A stretch of DNA of 64,000 nucleotides, taken from NCBI RefSeq assembly GCF_004339565.1, contig NZ_SMFZ01000002.1:1736001-1800000 (forward strand), given 5' to 3'. A program made the translations under genes and the position numbers. The stretch is from Pseudonocardia endophytica (GTDB lineage: Bacteria; Actinomycetota; Actinomycetes; Mycobacteriales; Pseudonocardiaceae). Below the pieces are notes generated by a model, which did not search any database, had not been told where the DNA came from, and was given only the letters and a program-made list of their open reading frames with translations. Of this stretch, positions 14,612 through 22,866 are shown piece after piece (within the stretch, counting starts at the first letter, position 1; each line of letters opens with the position of its first letter).

Positions 14612-15505
14612 TCAGGACGCGAGCTTGACGTCCGCGGCGATCAGGGCGGCGCGCAGTGCCTGGCGCTCGGCGTCGCTGACCGGCGTCAGCGGGGACAGCG
14701 CGTGGCCGCCGTTGCGGCCCTGCATGGCCAGCGCCTCCTTGATCCGGACGGTCATGTTCGGACCGTCGATCGCGCGCCACACGGGCAGCTGCTTGTTGTG
14801 CAGCTCCAGCGCCGCGGCCAGGTCACCGCGCTGCACGGCGTCCCACTGCGCCAGGCACAGCTCCGGCACGACGGTGAGGGTCGCGCTGATCGCACCCTTG
14901 GCGCCCAACAGGTAGCTCGGGTAGAGCAGGTCGTCGACGGCGGTGAGTACGGTCCCGCCGGCCGGGTCCATGTGCAGCAGGTCGGCCAGCTGGTGGATGT
15001 TGCCGCCGGACTGCTTGACGCCGACTACGTCCGGTACCTCGTTCAGCACGCGGGCGACGGTGGTGGCCGGGATCAGCGCGTACGGGATCACGTTGTAGAT
15101 CACGATCGGCAGGCCGGTCTCGTCGGCGATCCGCCGGTAGTACTCGACGGTCCGCTCCTCGTCCGGCTGGAACAGGTAGTGCACGGGCGTGACCTGCAGG
15201 GCGTCCACACCGGTCCCGGCGATCGCCGTGCCGTAGCGCACCACCTCGCGCGTGCTGTCCTGGATGATCCCGGCGACCACCGGCACCTGGCCCGCGGTCT
15301 CGCGCACGGCGGTGTCGGCGATCGCGACGGAGTCCTCGAGCGACAGCATCTGGCCGTCGCCGGTGCTGCCGGTGACGCAGATGCCGTGCACTCCGAGGTC
15401 GAGGTGGTAGCGGACCTCGGCGCGCAGCGCGTCCAGGTCGGGCTGCTCGTCGGCGGTGAACGGGCTGACCAGGGGCGGGATGATGCCGTGGAGGTCGAGA
15501 GTCAT
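14612..15505 (-). CDS. DapA-family aldolase/dehydratase (paralogue 1)
   Basis: A 297-residue class I TIM-barrel lyase of the dihydrodipicolinate synthase family. The Schiff-base lysine is Lys164 in VVGVKQSGG; the catalytic tyrosine is Tyr137 in IVIYNVIPY; the substrate loop is GSTGDGQMLS near residues 46-55. The family includes DHDPS, N-acetylneuraminate lyase, KDG aldolases, 2-keto-3-deoxy-sugar-acid dehydratases and 4-hydroxy-2-oxoglutarate aldolase. Here it lies next to a LacI regulator and an MFS permease, with the LacI-type operator 56 bp upstream of its start, so catabolism of a sugar acid or hydroxy-acid is more likely than lysine synthesis. Confidence 0.88.
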   Translation of the reverse strand: MTLDLHGIIPPLVSPFTADEQPDLDALRAEVRYHLDLGVHGICVTGSTGDGQMLSLEDSVAIADTAVRETAGQVPVVAGIIQDSTREVVRYGTAIAGTGVDALQVTPVHYLFQPDEERTVEYYRRIADETGLPIVIYNVIPYALIPATTVARVLNEVPDVVGVKQSGGNIHQLADLLHMDPAGGTVLTAVDDLLYPSYLLGAKGAISATLTVVPELCLAQWDAVQRGDLAAALELHNKQLPVWRAIDGPNMTVRIKEALAMQGRNGGHALSPLTPVSDAERQALRAALIAADVKLAS

Positions 15506-15560
15506 CGTCGAGATCCCTTCCGGGGAGTGGGGTGGTCCGGTCCGCAGCGCTTCGAGCGAC

Positions 15561-15582
15561 GAAATGTAACCGGTGACATTTC
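15561..15582. promoter_or_regulatory. Probable LacI operator, copy 1
   Basis: GAAATGTAACCGGTGACATTTC is centred on ACCGGT with matching outer GAAATGT and ACATTTC arms, like typical LacI-family operators with a central CG. In pieces: GAAATGT, AACCGGTG, ACATTTC. It lies just upstream of the DapA-like gene (start 15505) and recurs with one arm change at 16745. Confidence 0.75.
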
Positions 15583-15620
15583 GACTGTGGCCGTCCACCG
15601 GTCCCGGTGTCAAGGAGCGG

Positions 15621-16640
15621 TCAGCCCGTCTGCGTCACAGGCGCGCAGGAGCGCCGGATGCGCAGCTCCGTCGGGAGCACGACGTCCCGGTCCCCGCCGG
15701 CCGGGGCCGCGCCGGCGAGCTCGTCGAACAGGATGCGGCCGGCGGCGGCGCCGATCTCGCGGGCGGGCTGTGCGATCGCGGTGATCGGCGGGTCGACGTA
15801 GGGGAACAGGTCCGTGTCGTCGAACGTGATCAACGACAGGTCGTCGGGGAGCCGTACCTCGCGTTCACGCAGGGCACCGAGTGCGCCGATCGCGAGCATG
15901 TTGTTGAACGAGAAGACCGCCGTCGGGCGGACGTCGAGATCGAGGACCTCCAGCATCGCCCGGTGACCGCCGTCGACTCCGAGAAACCCTCGCCGCACGC
16001 ACTCCTCGCGCACGGTCAACCCGGCCGCGCCGCACGCGTCGCGGAAGCCGGCCAGTCGCTGGTCGGCCGTCGCCATGCCGGGTGGGCCGCTGATCATCCC
16101 GAGGTCGGTGTGTCCGAGCTCGATCAGGTACCGGACCGCGTCGCGGGCGGCCGTGAGGCTGTCGGTCCGTACGACCGGCACCGACGCGACGTCCGGCGGG
16201 CGGCGGTCGATGAGCACCAGCGGGATCCCGCCACGCACCAGCCGGCGCACGCCGTCGGCCGCCTCGCCGGCGGACAGCAGGGCGACCGCGTCGACGGTCC
16301 GGCGGGCGAACGACTCGAGGATCTGCGCCTCGCGCTGCGGGTCGAAGTCGGAGCTCGAGATCAGGACCTGGTAGCCGTGCCGCAGCGCCTCGTCCTCCAG
16401 GCCGCGCGCGACCTGTGCCGTGAACGGGTTCGCGATGTCGGACACGAGCAGGCCCAGCAGCCGGGTCCGGCCGCGGGACAGGCTCGCCGCGACGCCGTTC
16501 GTGACGTAGTCCAGCTCCTCGACCGCGCGCAGCACGCGCTCGGTGCGGTCCGGGCCGACCTTCGCGCCGCCGTTGAGGACGCGCACGACGGTCGCGGTCG
16601 ACACCCCGGCGGCCCGGGCCACGTCGCGGATGCTCGCCAC
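15621..16640 (-). CDS. LacI family transcriptional regulator
   Basis: A 339-residue LacI/GalR repressor: N-terminal helix-turn-helix and hinge (SIRDVARAAGVSTATVVRVL, residues 3-22) and a periplasmic-binding-protein-like sensor from about residue 60 (LLGLLVSDIANPFTAQVARG; LITFDDTDLFPYVDPPIT near residue 270). The GTG at 16640 is preferred because GAGGAGG sits nine bases upstream and it directly precedes the conserved SIRDVA. It lies between two near-identical palindromes, one before the DapA-like gene and one before the MFS gene, and should repress both until a pathway sugar acid binds. Confidence 0.92.
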   Translation of the reverse strand: MASIRDVARAAGVSTATVVRVLNGGAKVGPDRTERVLRAVEELDYVTNGVAASLSRGRTRLLGLLVSDIANPFTAQVARGLEDEALRHGYQVLISSSDFDPQREAQILESFARRTVDAVALLSAGEAADGVRRLVRGGIPLVLIDRRPPDVASVPVVRTDSLTAARDAVRYLIELGHTDLGMISGPPGMATADQRLAGFRDACGAAGLTVREECVRRGFLGVDGGHRAMLEVLDLDVRPTAVFSFNNMLAIGALGALREREVRLPDDLSLITFDDTDLFPYVDPPITAIAQPAREIGAAAGRILFDELAGAAPAGGDRDVVLPTELRIRRSCAPVTQTG

Positions 16641-16744
16641 TACTGCAGACCTCCTCACCGGACGGGCGTGATCGTAGCCAGGCGTTCGCCGTCCGCGAGC
16701 GGAGCGACAGGTTGACACGGACGGGTGTGGGTGTGTTGTCATGC

Positions 16745-16766
16745 GAAATGTAACCGGTGACATCTC
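16745..16766. promoter_or_regulatory. Probable LacI operator, copy 2
   Basis: GAAATGT, AACCGGTG, ACATCTC: the same 22-bp palindrome as at 15561 with a single base change in the right arm. It sits 60 bp before the GTG of the MFS gene at 16826, in the LacI/MFS divergent region, and would control the permease-oxidoreductase transcript and possibly the regulator itself. Confidence 0.72.
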
Positions 16767-16825
16767 GACGGGCGATCCTTCGTCGTGGTGCCCGATCCGT
16801 GCGTTCGGCACATCGAGGTGACAGC

Positions 16826-18151
16826 GTGTCCGTGGAGAAGAGCGACCGGGTCCCCGACCCGGCGGTGGAGTCCGGGCCTCCGGCCCGGCCGAGGGGGAAG
16901 AACCTCCGTTGGGCAGTGATCGGTGCGATCACCGTCCTGACGATCACGAACTATCTGGATCGCGGGAACCTGTCCGTCGCGGCCCCGCTCATCCGGGACG
17001 ACCTCGGGTTCTCCAACACCGAGATGGGCCTGATCCTCTCGGCCTTCATCTGGCCGTACGCGATCATGAACCTGCCCGCGGGCTGGGCGGTCGACCGGTG
17101 GGGTCCGCGCCTGATCATGACCCTGGCGGCCGGGCTGTGGTCGATCGCCGGCGCGCTGACCGGCGCGGCGCGCGGGGTCGGGGTGTTCCTCGGACTGCGG
17201 GTCGTGCTCGGCGTGGCCGAGGCGCCGCTGTTCCCGGCCGCGCTGAAGGCGACCAGCGAGTGGTTCCCCGAGCACGAGAAGGCCCGGGCGACCAGCATCT
17301 ACATCGCCGCCACGCAGGTCGGCCTCGCGATCGCGCCCCCGATCACGACGGCACTGATGCTCGCGTTCGGCTGGGAGCTGATGTTCGTCCTGGTCGGGCT
17401 GCTCGGGTTCGTCGGCGTCGTCGGGTGGGTCGTGGTCTACCGCCGCCCCGAGGACCACCCGCGGTTGAGCCCGGAGGAGCGCGAGTACATCGGCGTGGAC
17501 CGCCGCGAGCCGGTCGCGGTCGCGCACCGCTCCGTGGGACGCGACTGGGCACGGCTGTTCCGGTACCCGACGGTCTGGGCGATGATGCTCGGCGCGTTCT
17601 GCCTGCAGTACGTGTTCTGGTTCTACATCACCTGGTTGCCGAGCTACCTGGAGTCGGCCCAGAACTTCTCGATCACTGCGGCCGGGCTGATCTCGGCGCT
17701 GCCCTACATCGCGGGCGGTGTCGCGGTGATCATCGGTGGCCGTTTCTCGGACCGGCTCGTCAAGCGCGGCATGCTCGCGATGCACGCCCGCAGGCGCACG
17801 ATCGCGGGCGGTGCGCTGCTCACCGGGCTCGCGCTCGTCGCGACGGCGTTCAGCGACGGGCCGGTCCTCGCCGTCGTGCTGCTGACGCTCGGCATGTTCA
17901 CCTACAGCCTGACCACGGCGTCGTACTGGGCGCTCGCCGCGGACGTCGTGACCACCGACCGGATGGTCGGCTCGATGGGCAGCATCCAGAACTTCGCCGG
18001 GTTCCTCGGCGGTGCCTTCGCGCCGATCGCCACCGGCGTGATCGTCGACCGCGCCGGCGGATTCGTCCCGGCCCTGATCGTCGCCGCGGTCCTGCTCGTG
18101 GTGACGACCGTGATGTACGGCGGCTTCGTGAACCGCCGCCTTCCCGTGTGA
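16826..18151 (+). CDS. MFS transporter, anion:cation symporter (sugar-acid permease) type
   Basis: A 441-residue permease with 12 predicted membrane helices. The signature TITNYLDRGNLSVAAPLI near residue 32 and the loop-2 motif GWAVDRWGPR near residue 87 match the ACS family (glucarate, galactonate, hexuronate transporters). The GTG at 16826 is chosen since GAGGTG lies at proper spacing and an upstream start at 16757 would overlap the LacI operator. Likely imports the acid consumed by the neighbouring aldolase and oxidoreductase. The next gene starts 11 bp downstream. Confidence 0.9.
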   Translation: MSVEKSDRVPDPAVESGPPARPRGKNLRWAVIGAITVLTITNYLDRGNLSVAAPLIRDDLGFSNTEMGLILSAFIWPYAIMNLPAGWAVDRWGPRLIMTLAAGLWSIAGALTGAARGVGVFLGLRVVLGVAEAPLFPAALKATSEWFPEHEKARATSIYIAATQVGLAIAPPITTALMLAFGWELMFVLVGLLGFVGVVGWVVVYRRPEDHPRLSPEEREYIGVDRREPVAVAHRSVGRDWARLFRYPTVWAMMLGAFCLQYVFWFYITWLPSYLESAQNFSITAAGLISALPYIAGGVAVIIGGRFSDRLVKRGMLAMHARRRTIAGGALLTGLALVATAFSDGPVLAVVLLTLGMFTYSLTTASYWALAADVVTTDRMVGSMGSIQNFAGFLGGAFAPIATGVIVDRAGGFVPALIVAAVLLVVTTVMYGGFVNRRLPV

Positions 18152-18162
18152 GGAGTGAGGAC

Positions 18163-19527
18163 ATGACCGCAGCCGAACCGATCGATGTGGACGTGCTCGT
18201 CGCAGGCGGCGGGTCGGCGGGCGTCGCGGCCGCGTGCGCCGCCGCCGAGGAGGGCGCACGGACGGTGCTGGTCGAGGCGTCCGGCTCGGTCGGCGGCACG
18301 CTGGCATGGCAGTACCTGGAGCACGTCGCAGGTTTCCACAGCGTGACCGGTTCCCAGGTCGTCGCGGGCTGGGCCCAACGACTGGTCGACCGTCTGGCGG
18401 CGAACGGCGGCTCGCCCGGCCACGTCCGCGACGACGTCGGGTACACGGTCGGACGCACACCCGTCGACCACGGTGAGCTGGCGCTGACCGAGTCCATCAT
18501 GCTCGACGAGGCGGGTGTCGCGGTGGTGCTCCAGGCGCCGGTCATCGACGTCCGAAGTGGACCTGACGGTCGCGTGGACGAGCTCACGGTGCACACGCGG
18601 GACGGCCCGCGCCGGTTCCGGCCCGCCGCCGTCGTGGACACCACCGGCGATGCCGCCGTCGCGGCGCTCGCCGGGGCGCCCATGCAGCCCGACACCGGGG
18701 CGACGCAGCCGGTCTCCCTGCTCTTCAAGCTCGGGTCCGTGGACGTCGGAGCCCTGTTCGCCTACCTGCGCGACCATCCCGACGAGCTGCGGCCGGGCAG
18801 CGTGGTCGCGGACGACGGTGCCGCGCACGCCAACATCTGGGGCCTGCGCACGTTGCTGGGCGACGGGTACCGGGACGGCCTGCTCAGCCTGCACCGCAGG
18901 GAACTCCACCTCGCGGCGTGGCCGCAGCGCCGCGAGGTCGTGGTCAACGTGACCCGGACGCCGGCGAGCGGGCGCAGCGGCGAGGTGCACGCCCGGCTCA
19001 GCGCGCAGGTACTGGAGTTCGTGCGGTGGTTCCGGGACCGGGTGCCGGGCTTCGGGGCGTGCCACCTCAGCGCGGTGGCCGACCGGGTGGGGGTCCGTGA
19101 ATCGCGGAGGGTCCTCGGCGCGTACACCGTGCGGGGTGACGAGGTCCGTGCCGGCGCCTCGTTCGCCGACGCCATCGGGTGCGGCGCGTTCCCGATCGAC
19201 GTCCACGCCGCGGACAGCCCTACCATGGCGCACACCGACGGCGTCGGGAGCGGCTACGAGATCCCGCTGGGTGCGCTCCTGGTCCCACGGGTCCCGAACC
19301 TGCTCGTCGCGGGCCGGTGCCTGTCCAGCGATCACGCGGCCAACGGGACGCTCCGGATCACCGCCGCATGCTTCGCCACCGGGGAGGCGGCCGGCGTGAC
19401 CGCGGCCATGGCGGCGGTCACGGCCGTCGACCCGGGCGACGTGCCGGTGGGGTTCGTGCAGGGGCGGCTCGCCGGCCGCGGGGCGATCGTCCGGCTGCCC
19501 ACCTGTCCGGCGGAGGCCACGTCCTGA
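18163..19527 (+). CDS. FAD-dependent oxidoreductase (FAD_oxidored type)
   Basis: A 454-residue flavoprotein with the FAD site VLVAGGGSAGVAAACAAAEE near residues 10-29, SGSVGGTLAWQY near residue 43, and the C-terminal FAD cap VAGRCLSSDHAANGTLRIT near residues 383-401 followed by CFATGEAAGVTAAMA. This layout fits the family that also includes precorrin/tricarballylate-type and xylitol/sugar-acid oxidoreductases of uncertain substrates. AGGAGTGAGG precedes the ATG. It follows the MFS gene closely, so it likely oxidises the imported compound. Its 3' end touches the palindromic repeat at 19525. Confidence 0.82.
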   Translation: MTAAEPIDVDVLVAGGGSAGVAAACAAAEEGARTVLVEASGSVGGTLAWQYLEHVAGFHSVTGSQVVAGWAQRLVDRLAANGGSPGHVRDDVGYTVGRTPVDHGELALTESIMLDEAGVAVVLQAPVIDVRSGPDGRVDELTVHTRDGPRRFRPAAVVDTTGDAAVAALAGAPMQPDTGATQPVSLLFKLGSVDVGALFAYLRDHPDELRPGSVVADDGAAHANIWGLRTLLGDGYRDGLLSLHRRELHLAAWPQRREVVVNVTRTPASGRSGEVHARLSAQVLEFVRWFRDRVPGFGACHLSAVADRVGVRESRRVLGAYTVRGDEVRAGASFADAIGCGAFPIDVHAADSPTMAHTDGVGSGYEIPLGALLVPRVPNLLVAGRCLSSDHAANGTLRITAACFATGEAAGVTAAMAAVTAVDPGDVPVGFVQGRLAGRGAIVRLPTCPAEATS

Positions 19528-19588
19528 TCGGCGGTCGGGTGTCGATCGCGGCCGTGAGCGGCCCTGATCCGCGCCCGATCGCCGATCA
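19525..19588. repeat. Fourth member of the TGATCGGCGG palindromic repeat family
   Basis: Begins TGATCGGCGGTCGGG and ends CCCGATCGCCGATCA, 64 bp long, with inverted ends related to the 62-bp repeats at 14263-14524 but a different core. It starts at the stop codon of the FAD oxidoreductase gene, again between convergent genes. Confidence 0.6.
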
Positions 19589-19597
19589 TGTTCCGAG

Positions 19598-19627
19598 GTC
19601 GGGCCCGCGGGGAGCCGCGGGCCCGAC
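19598..19627. terminator. Strong bidirectional terminator hairpin
   Basis: Perfect 13-bp arms GTCGGGCCCGCGG (19598-19610) and CCGCGGGCCCGAC (19615-19627) with a GGAG loop, between the convergent FAD oxidoreductase and DhaL genes. Confidence 0.75.
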
Positions 19628-19637
19628 CAGGCGCGGG

Positions 19638-20240
19638 TCAGACGAGTGCCGGGACGTCGACGTCCGGCTCGGCGACGGCCGCCGCGGAACGGAACAGCAT
19701 CGCGATGCCGACGGCCCCGGGGTCGGGTTCGCCGACCGCGCGCTCGCCGACGTAGCTGGCCCGGCCCATGCGGGCGCGCAGCTCGGCCGTGTGCCGGGCG
19801 CCGTCGGACGCGGCCCTGGCGGCCGCGGCCAGTCCGGACGGTGCGGCGTCGACGGCGGGGGACAGGGCGTCGACCAGCGTGCGGTCGCCGACCTGCGCCT
19901 CGCCGACGCGCTGGATCGCCTCCAGCCCGGCCCGCGCGCCGTCGGCGAACGCCGCGACCGGATCGTCGGAGCCGTCAAGGGCGCGAGCGATCTCGCTGAA
20001 CAGCAGGCCGAGCAGCGGGCCGCTGGTGCCGCCGACCTCGTCGAGGAACACCGAGCCGAGCGCACCGAACGCGCTGGTGCCGCCCTCGTCGAAGCGTGCG
20101 ACGGCGGCGCGCAGCCCGCCGCGCAGGTTGTCGCCGAAGTCGCCGTCTCCGCTGCGCTGGTCGAGCTCGGTCAGCGCGGTGTGACCGTCCTCCGCGGACC
20201 GCGCGTACGCGCGCAGCACCGCCTCCTGGTCGAACGTCAT
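19638..20240 (-). CDS. dhaL: Dihydroxyacetone kinase subunit DhaL
   Basis: A 200-residue ADP/ATP-binding subunit. The Mg-binding aspartates lie in SGDGDFGDNL near residues 30-39, and the glycine-rich nucleotide cap is GGTSGPLLG near residue 69. It supplies the phosphoryl group for phosphorylation of dihydroxyacetone or a related short ketose held by DhaK. The ATG overlaps the DhaK stop by four bases. No DhaM phosphotransferase gene is adjacent, so either an unlinked one exists or the pair uses ATP directly, as reported for some sugar kinases of this type. Confidence 0.92.
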   Translation of the reverse strand: MTFDQEAVLRAYARSAEDGHTALTELDQRSGDGDFGDNLRGGLRAAVARFDEGGTSAFGALGSVFLDEVGGTSGPLLGLLFSEIARALDGSDDPVAAFADGARAGLEAIQRVGEAQVGDRTLVDALSPAVDAAPSGLAAAARAASDGARHTAELRARMGRASYVGERAVGEPDPGAVGIAMLFRSAAAVAEPDVDVPALV

Positions 20241-21244
20241 CGGATCTCCTTGCGGGGGAACGCGGGCGTGTCGGACGGGGCGCTCCACCACGAGAGCCAC
20301 TCGTCGGTCACGCGGGTGAGCGTCAGCGAGAAACCGGCCATGTCCAGCGCCGGGACGAACGTGCCGACGAGCCGCCCGGCGATCGCCAGGCCGCGGCGCT
20401 CCAGCCCGTCGGAGACCAGGTCGTGCAGGCCGTAGAGCTCCAGCCCGGTGGTGCCGCCGAGCCCGTTCACGACGGCCAACACCCGCTCGCCGTCGCCGGG
20501 CAGCGCGGCCGTCAGCTCGTCGAGCATGCGGTCGACCAGATCCTCCGTGGACGGCCGGGTGATCGACTTCTGGGCGCGCTCGCCGTGGATGCCGACGCCG
20601 TACTCCAGCTCGTAAGGGCCGAGCTCGAACGCCGGCATCCCGGTGTGCGGCGACGTCTGCGCGCGGGCCGCGACGGCGAGGCTGCGCGACGCACCGGCGA
20701 CCCGCGTGCCGAGCTCGGCCAGCTCGTCCAGGCCGAGACCGGCGTCCGCGGCACCACCCAGGATCTTCTCGACGACGACGGTGGCGCCGGTCCCGCGACG
20801 ACCGGTGGCCGTCTCGTCGGACTCGGTGGCGAGGTCGTCGTCGACGAGGACGCGCCGGACGTCGACGCCCTCGAACCGCAGCCGCTCCGAGGCGATACCG
20901 AAGTTGATCCGGTCGCCGGTGTAGTTCTTCACGACGTGCAGGACGCCGTCCGGACCGGCCGCGGCCCGCGAGGCGCCGAGCACCTGCGCGTTGTGCGGGG
21001 AGGCGAACACCTTGCCGGGCGCGACGGCGTCGAGCATCCCGGCGCCGACGAATCCGGCGTGCATCGGCTCGTGACCCGAGCCGCCACCGGACACCAGGCC
21101 GACCCGGCGGTCCGGGTGGCGTTGCCGCGCAACGAGATAGGCCGGGGACTCGGACAGCTCGACGAGGTCGGCGTGGGCACGGGCGAACCCGCGCAACGCG
21201 GGCGGGACGGGGTCCCCCTCGTGCGGATGGAAGGGCAAGCTCAT
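20237..21244 (-). CDS. dhaK: Dihydroxyacetone kinase subunit DhaK
   Basis: A 335-residue substrate-binding subunit. GLVSGGGSGHEPMHAGFVG at residues 49-67 forms the substrate pocket; the covalent histidine that binds the ketone is His220 in YGVGIHGE. Several homologues inside sugar-acid clusters phosphorylate C4 ketoses such as erythrulose instead of dihydroxyacetone, and that is possible here given the neighbours. The divergent aldehyde dehydrogenase gene starts 93 bp away, leaving room for a shared control region that contains ATCTGA and TCAGA half-sites. Confidence 0.92.
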   Translation of the reverse strand: MSLPFHPHEGDPVPPALRGFARAHADLVELSESPAYLVARQRHPDRRVGLVSGGGSGHEPMHAGFVGAGMLDAVAPGKVFASPHNAQVLGASRAAAGPDGVLHVVKNYTGDRINFGIASERLRFEGVDVRRVLVDDDLATESDETATGRRGTGATVVVEKILGGAADAGLGLDELAELGTRVAGASRSLAVAARAQTSPHTGMPAFELGPYELEYGVGIHGERAQKSITRPSTEDLVDRMLDELTAALPGDGERVLAVVNGLGGTTGLELYGLHDLVSDGLERRGLAIAGRLVGTFVPALDMAGFSLTLTRVTDEWLSWWSAPSDTPAFPRKEIR

Positions 21245-21337
21245 CAGGTGTTCTCCGGGTGTGGCGATCGTCGGCACGCTAGGATCTGAGCGCTAAAATA
21301 TCAGAAGCCAGACAGTGTTCACGAGCTGGAGAGTCCT

Positions 21338-22738
21338 GTGACCGACATCCCGACCACCGTCGACCGGGCGCTGGCCGCGGCGGCGACCGCCGCCAGACCG
21401 ACGGCCCGCACGTCCGCGGCCGACCGCGCCGGATGGCTGCGCAGCGCCGCGGACGCGCTGGACGCCGCGGCCGCCGACCTGGTCCCGCTCGCGATGAGCG
21501 AGTCCCACCTGCCCGAGGCGCGCCTGACCGGTGAGCTGGCGCGCACGACGTTCCAGGCGCGGCTGTTCGCCGACCGGTTGGACCGGGGCCTGCTGCACGA
21601 CGTCCGGATCGACCACGCCGACCCGGACTGGTCGATGGGCGCGCGGCCCGACATCCGCCGCTCGTCCGTCCCGATCGGGCCGGTACTGGTGTTCGCGGCC
21701 AGCAACTTCCCGTTCGCGTTCTCCGTGTTCGGCGGCGACACGGTCTCCGCGCTGGCGGCCGGCTGCCCGGTCGTGGTGAAGGCGCACCCGGGCCACCCGG
21801 AGCTGTCCCGCCGCACCGCGTCGCTGATCGGGAAGGCGTTCCCGGAGGGCGTGTTCGGGATGGTCGAGGGCGAGCAGGCGGGCGCGGACGCGGTGCGCGA
21901 CAGCCGGATCCGCGCGGTCGGCTTCACCGGTTCCACCGGAGGCGGGCGGGCGCTGTTCGACCTGGCCGTCGGCCGTCCGGACCCGATCCCGTTCTACGGC
22001 GAGCTCGGCTCGACGAACCCGGTCGTCGTGACCCCGGCGGGGTGGGCCACGCGGGCCGAGGAGATCGCGACCGGGTTCGCGGGCTCGGTGACGCTCGGCT
22101 CCGGGCAGTTCTGCACGAAGCCCGGAGTGCTGCTCGTCCCGGACGCCGACGCGTTCCTCGCCGCCGTGCCGGAGCTCTCGGCCGGGCCGATGCTGAACGC
22201 GCGCATCGAGTCCGGCTTCCGGTCGACGGCCTGCGAGATGGCGACGGCGGCGACCGTCGTCCGCGGCGACGTCGCGTCCGGCGGACCGGTGCTGTTCCGC
22301 GCCGGGGCGGACGACGTGCTCGCCCGTCCGGAGATCCTGGAGCAGGAGGTGTTCGGGCCGGCCGCACTCGTCGTCGAGTACTCCGATGTGGACCAGGCGC
22401 TGGCCGTGCTGGACGTCGTCGGCGGGCACCTCACCGGGACCGTGCAGGGCGCGCCGGGCGACCCGGACGCGGCCGAGGTGATCGCGCGTCTCGCCGAGCA
22501 CGCCGGGCGGGTGCTCTGGAACGGGTGGCCGACCGGCGTCACGGTCAGCGACGCGCAGCACCACGGCGGGCCCTACCCGTCGACGACCGCGCCACTGCAC
22601 ACGTCCGTCGGAACTGCTGCGGCGCAGCGCTTCCTGCGCCCGGTCGCGTACCAGAACCTGCCGGAGGACCTGCTGCCGGCCGAGCTCCGCGACGACGCCA
22701 CCGGCCCGCGCCGGGTCGACGGCGCCCCGCGCGTCTGA
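21338..22738 (+). CDS. Aldehyde dehydrogenase (alpha-ketoglutarate semialdehyde dehydrogenase-like)
   Basis: A 466-residue NAD(P)-dependent aldehyde dehydrogenase starting at GTG. The cofactor region is FAASNFPFAFSVFGGDT near residue 120; GFTGSTGGGRALF near residue 193 is the Rossmann glycine motif; the general base is in FYGELGSTNP and the nucleophile is Cys259 in SGQFCTKPG. The FPFAFSVFGGDT and FYGELGSTNP blocks are characteristic of 2,5-dioxovalerate (alpha-ketoglutarate semialdehyde) dehydrogenases, the last step of several sugar-acid and hydroxyproline pathways, which fits the two flanking DapA-type enzymes. Confidence 0.88.
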   Translation: MTDIPTTVDRALAAAATAARPTARTSAADRAGWLRSAADALDAAAADLVPLAMSESHLPEARLTGELARTTFQARLFADRLDRGLLHDVRIDHADPDWSMGARPDIRRSSVPIGPVLVFAASNFPFAFSVFGGDTVSALAAGCPVVVKAHPGHPELSRRTASLIGKAFPEGVFGMVEGEQAGADAVRDSRIRAVGFTGSTGGGRALFDLAVGRPDPIPFYGELGSTNPVVVTPAGWATRAEEIATGFAGSVTLGSGQFCTKPGVLLVPDADAFLAAVPELSAGPMLNARIESGFRSTACEMATAATVVRGDVASGGPVLFRAGADDVLARPEILEQEVFGPAALVVEYSDVDQALAVLDVVGGHLTGTVQGAPGDPDAAEVIARLAEHAGRVLWNGWPTGVTVSDAQHHGGPYPSTTAPLHTSVGTAAAQRFLRPVAYQNLPEDLLPAELRDDATGPRRVDGAPRV

Positions 22739-22761
22739 CGCCGACCCCGACCGGAACGAAC

Positions 22762-22796
22762 GGCACCTTCGAGCAATGACATTGCTCGAAGGTGCC
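22762..22796. terminator. Long perfect hairpin, copy 1 of a dispersed family
   Basis: GGCACCTTCGAGCAATG (22762-22778) and its exact complement CATTGCTCGAAGGTGCC (22780-22796), flanked by AACGA on the left and TCGTT on the right. It lies between the convergent aldehyde dehydrogenase and GntR genes, so a bidirectional terminator role is likely. A near-identical longer hairpin occurs at 50650. Confidence 0.7.
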
Positions 22797-22866
22797 CCTC
22801 GTTAGGGATGGGGGTCGGCGGGGCGCGTAGCGAGGTGCCCCTCGTCGGGGGCGGGGGGCGCGTAGA

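Noticed and set aside
14275-14628. Small open frames in the 62-bp repeat region
   Set aside because: They translate the palindromic repeats, are Arg-rich and show no codon bias or domain.
21284-21305. ATCTGA...TCAGA as a second GntR operator
   Set aside because: The spacer is 11 bp against 4 bp in the perfect site at 23626, so evidence is too weak for a feature; mentioned only as a hint.
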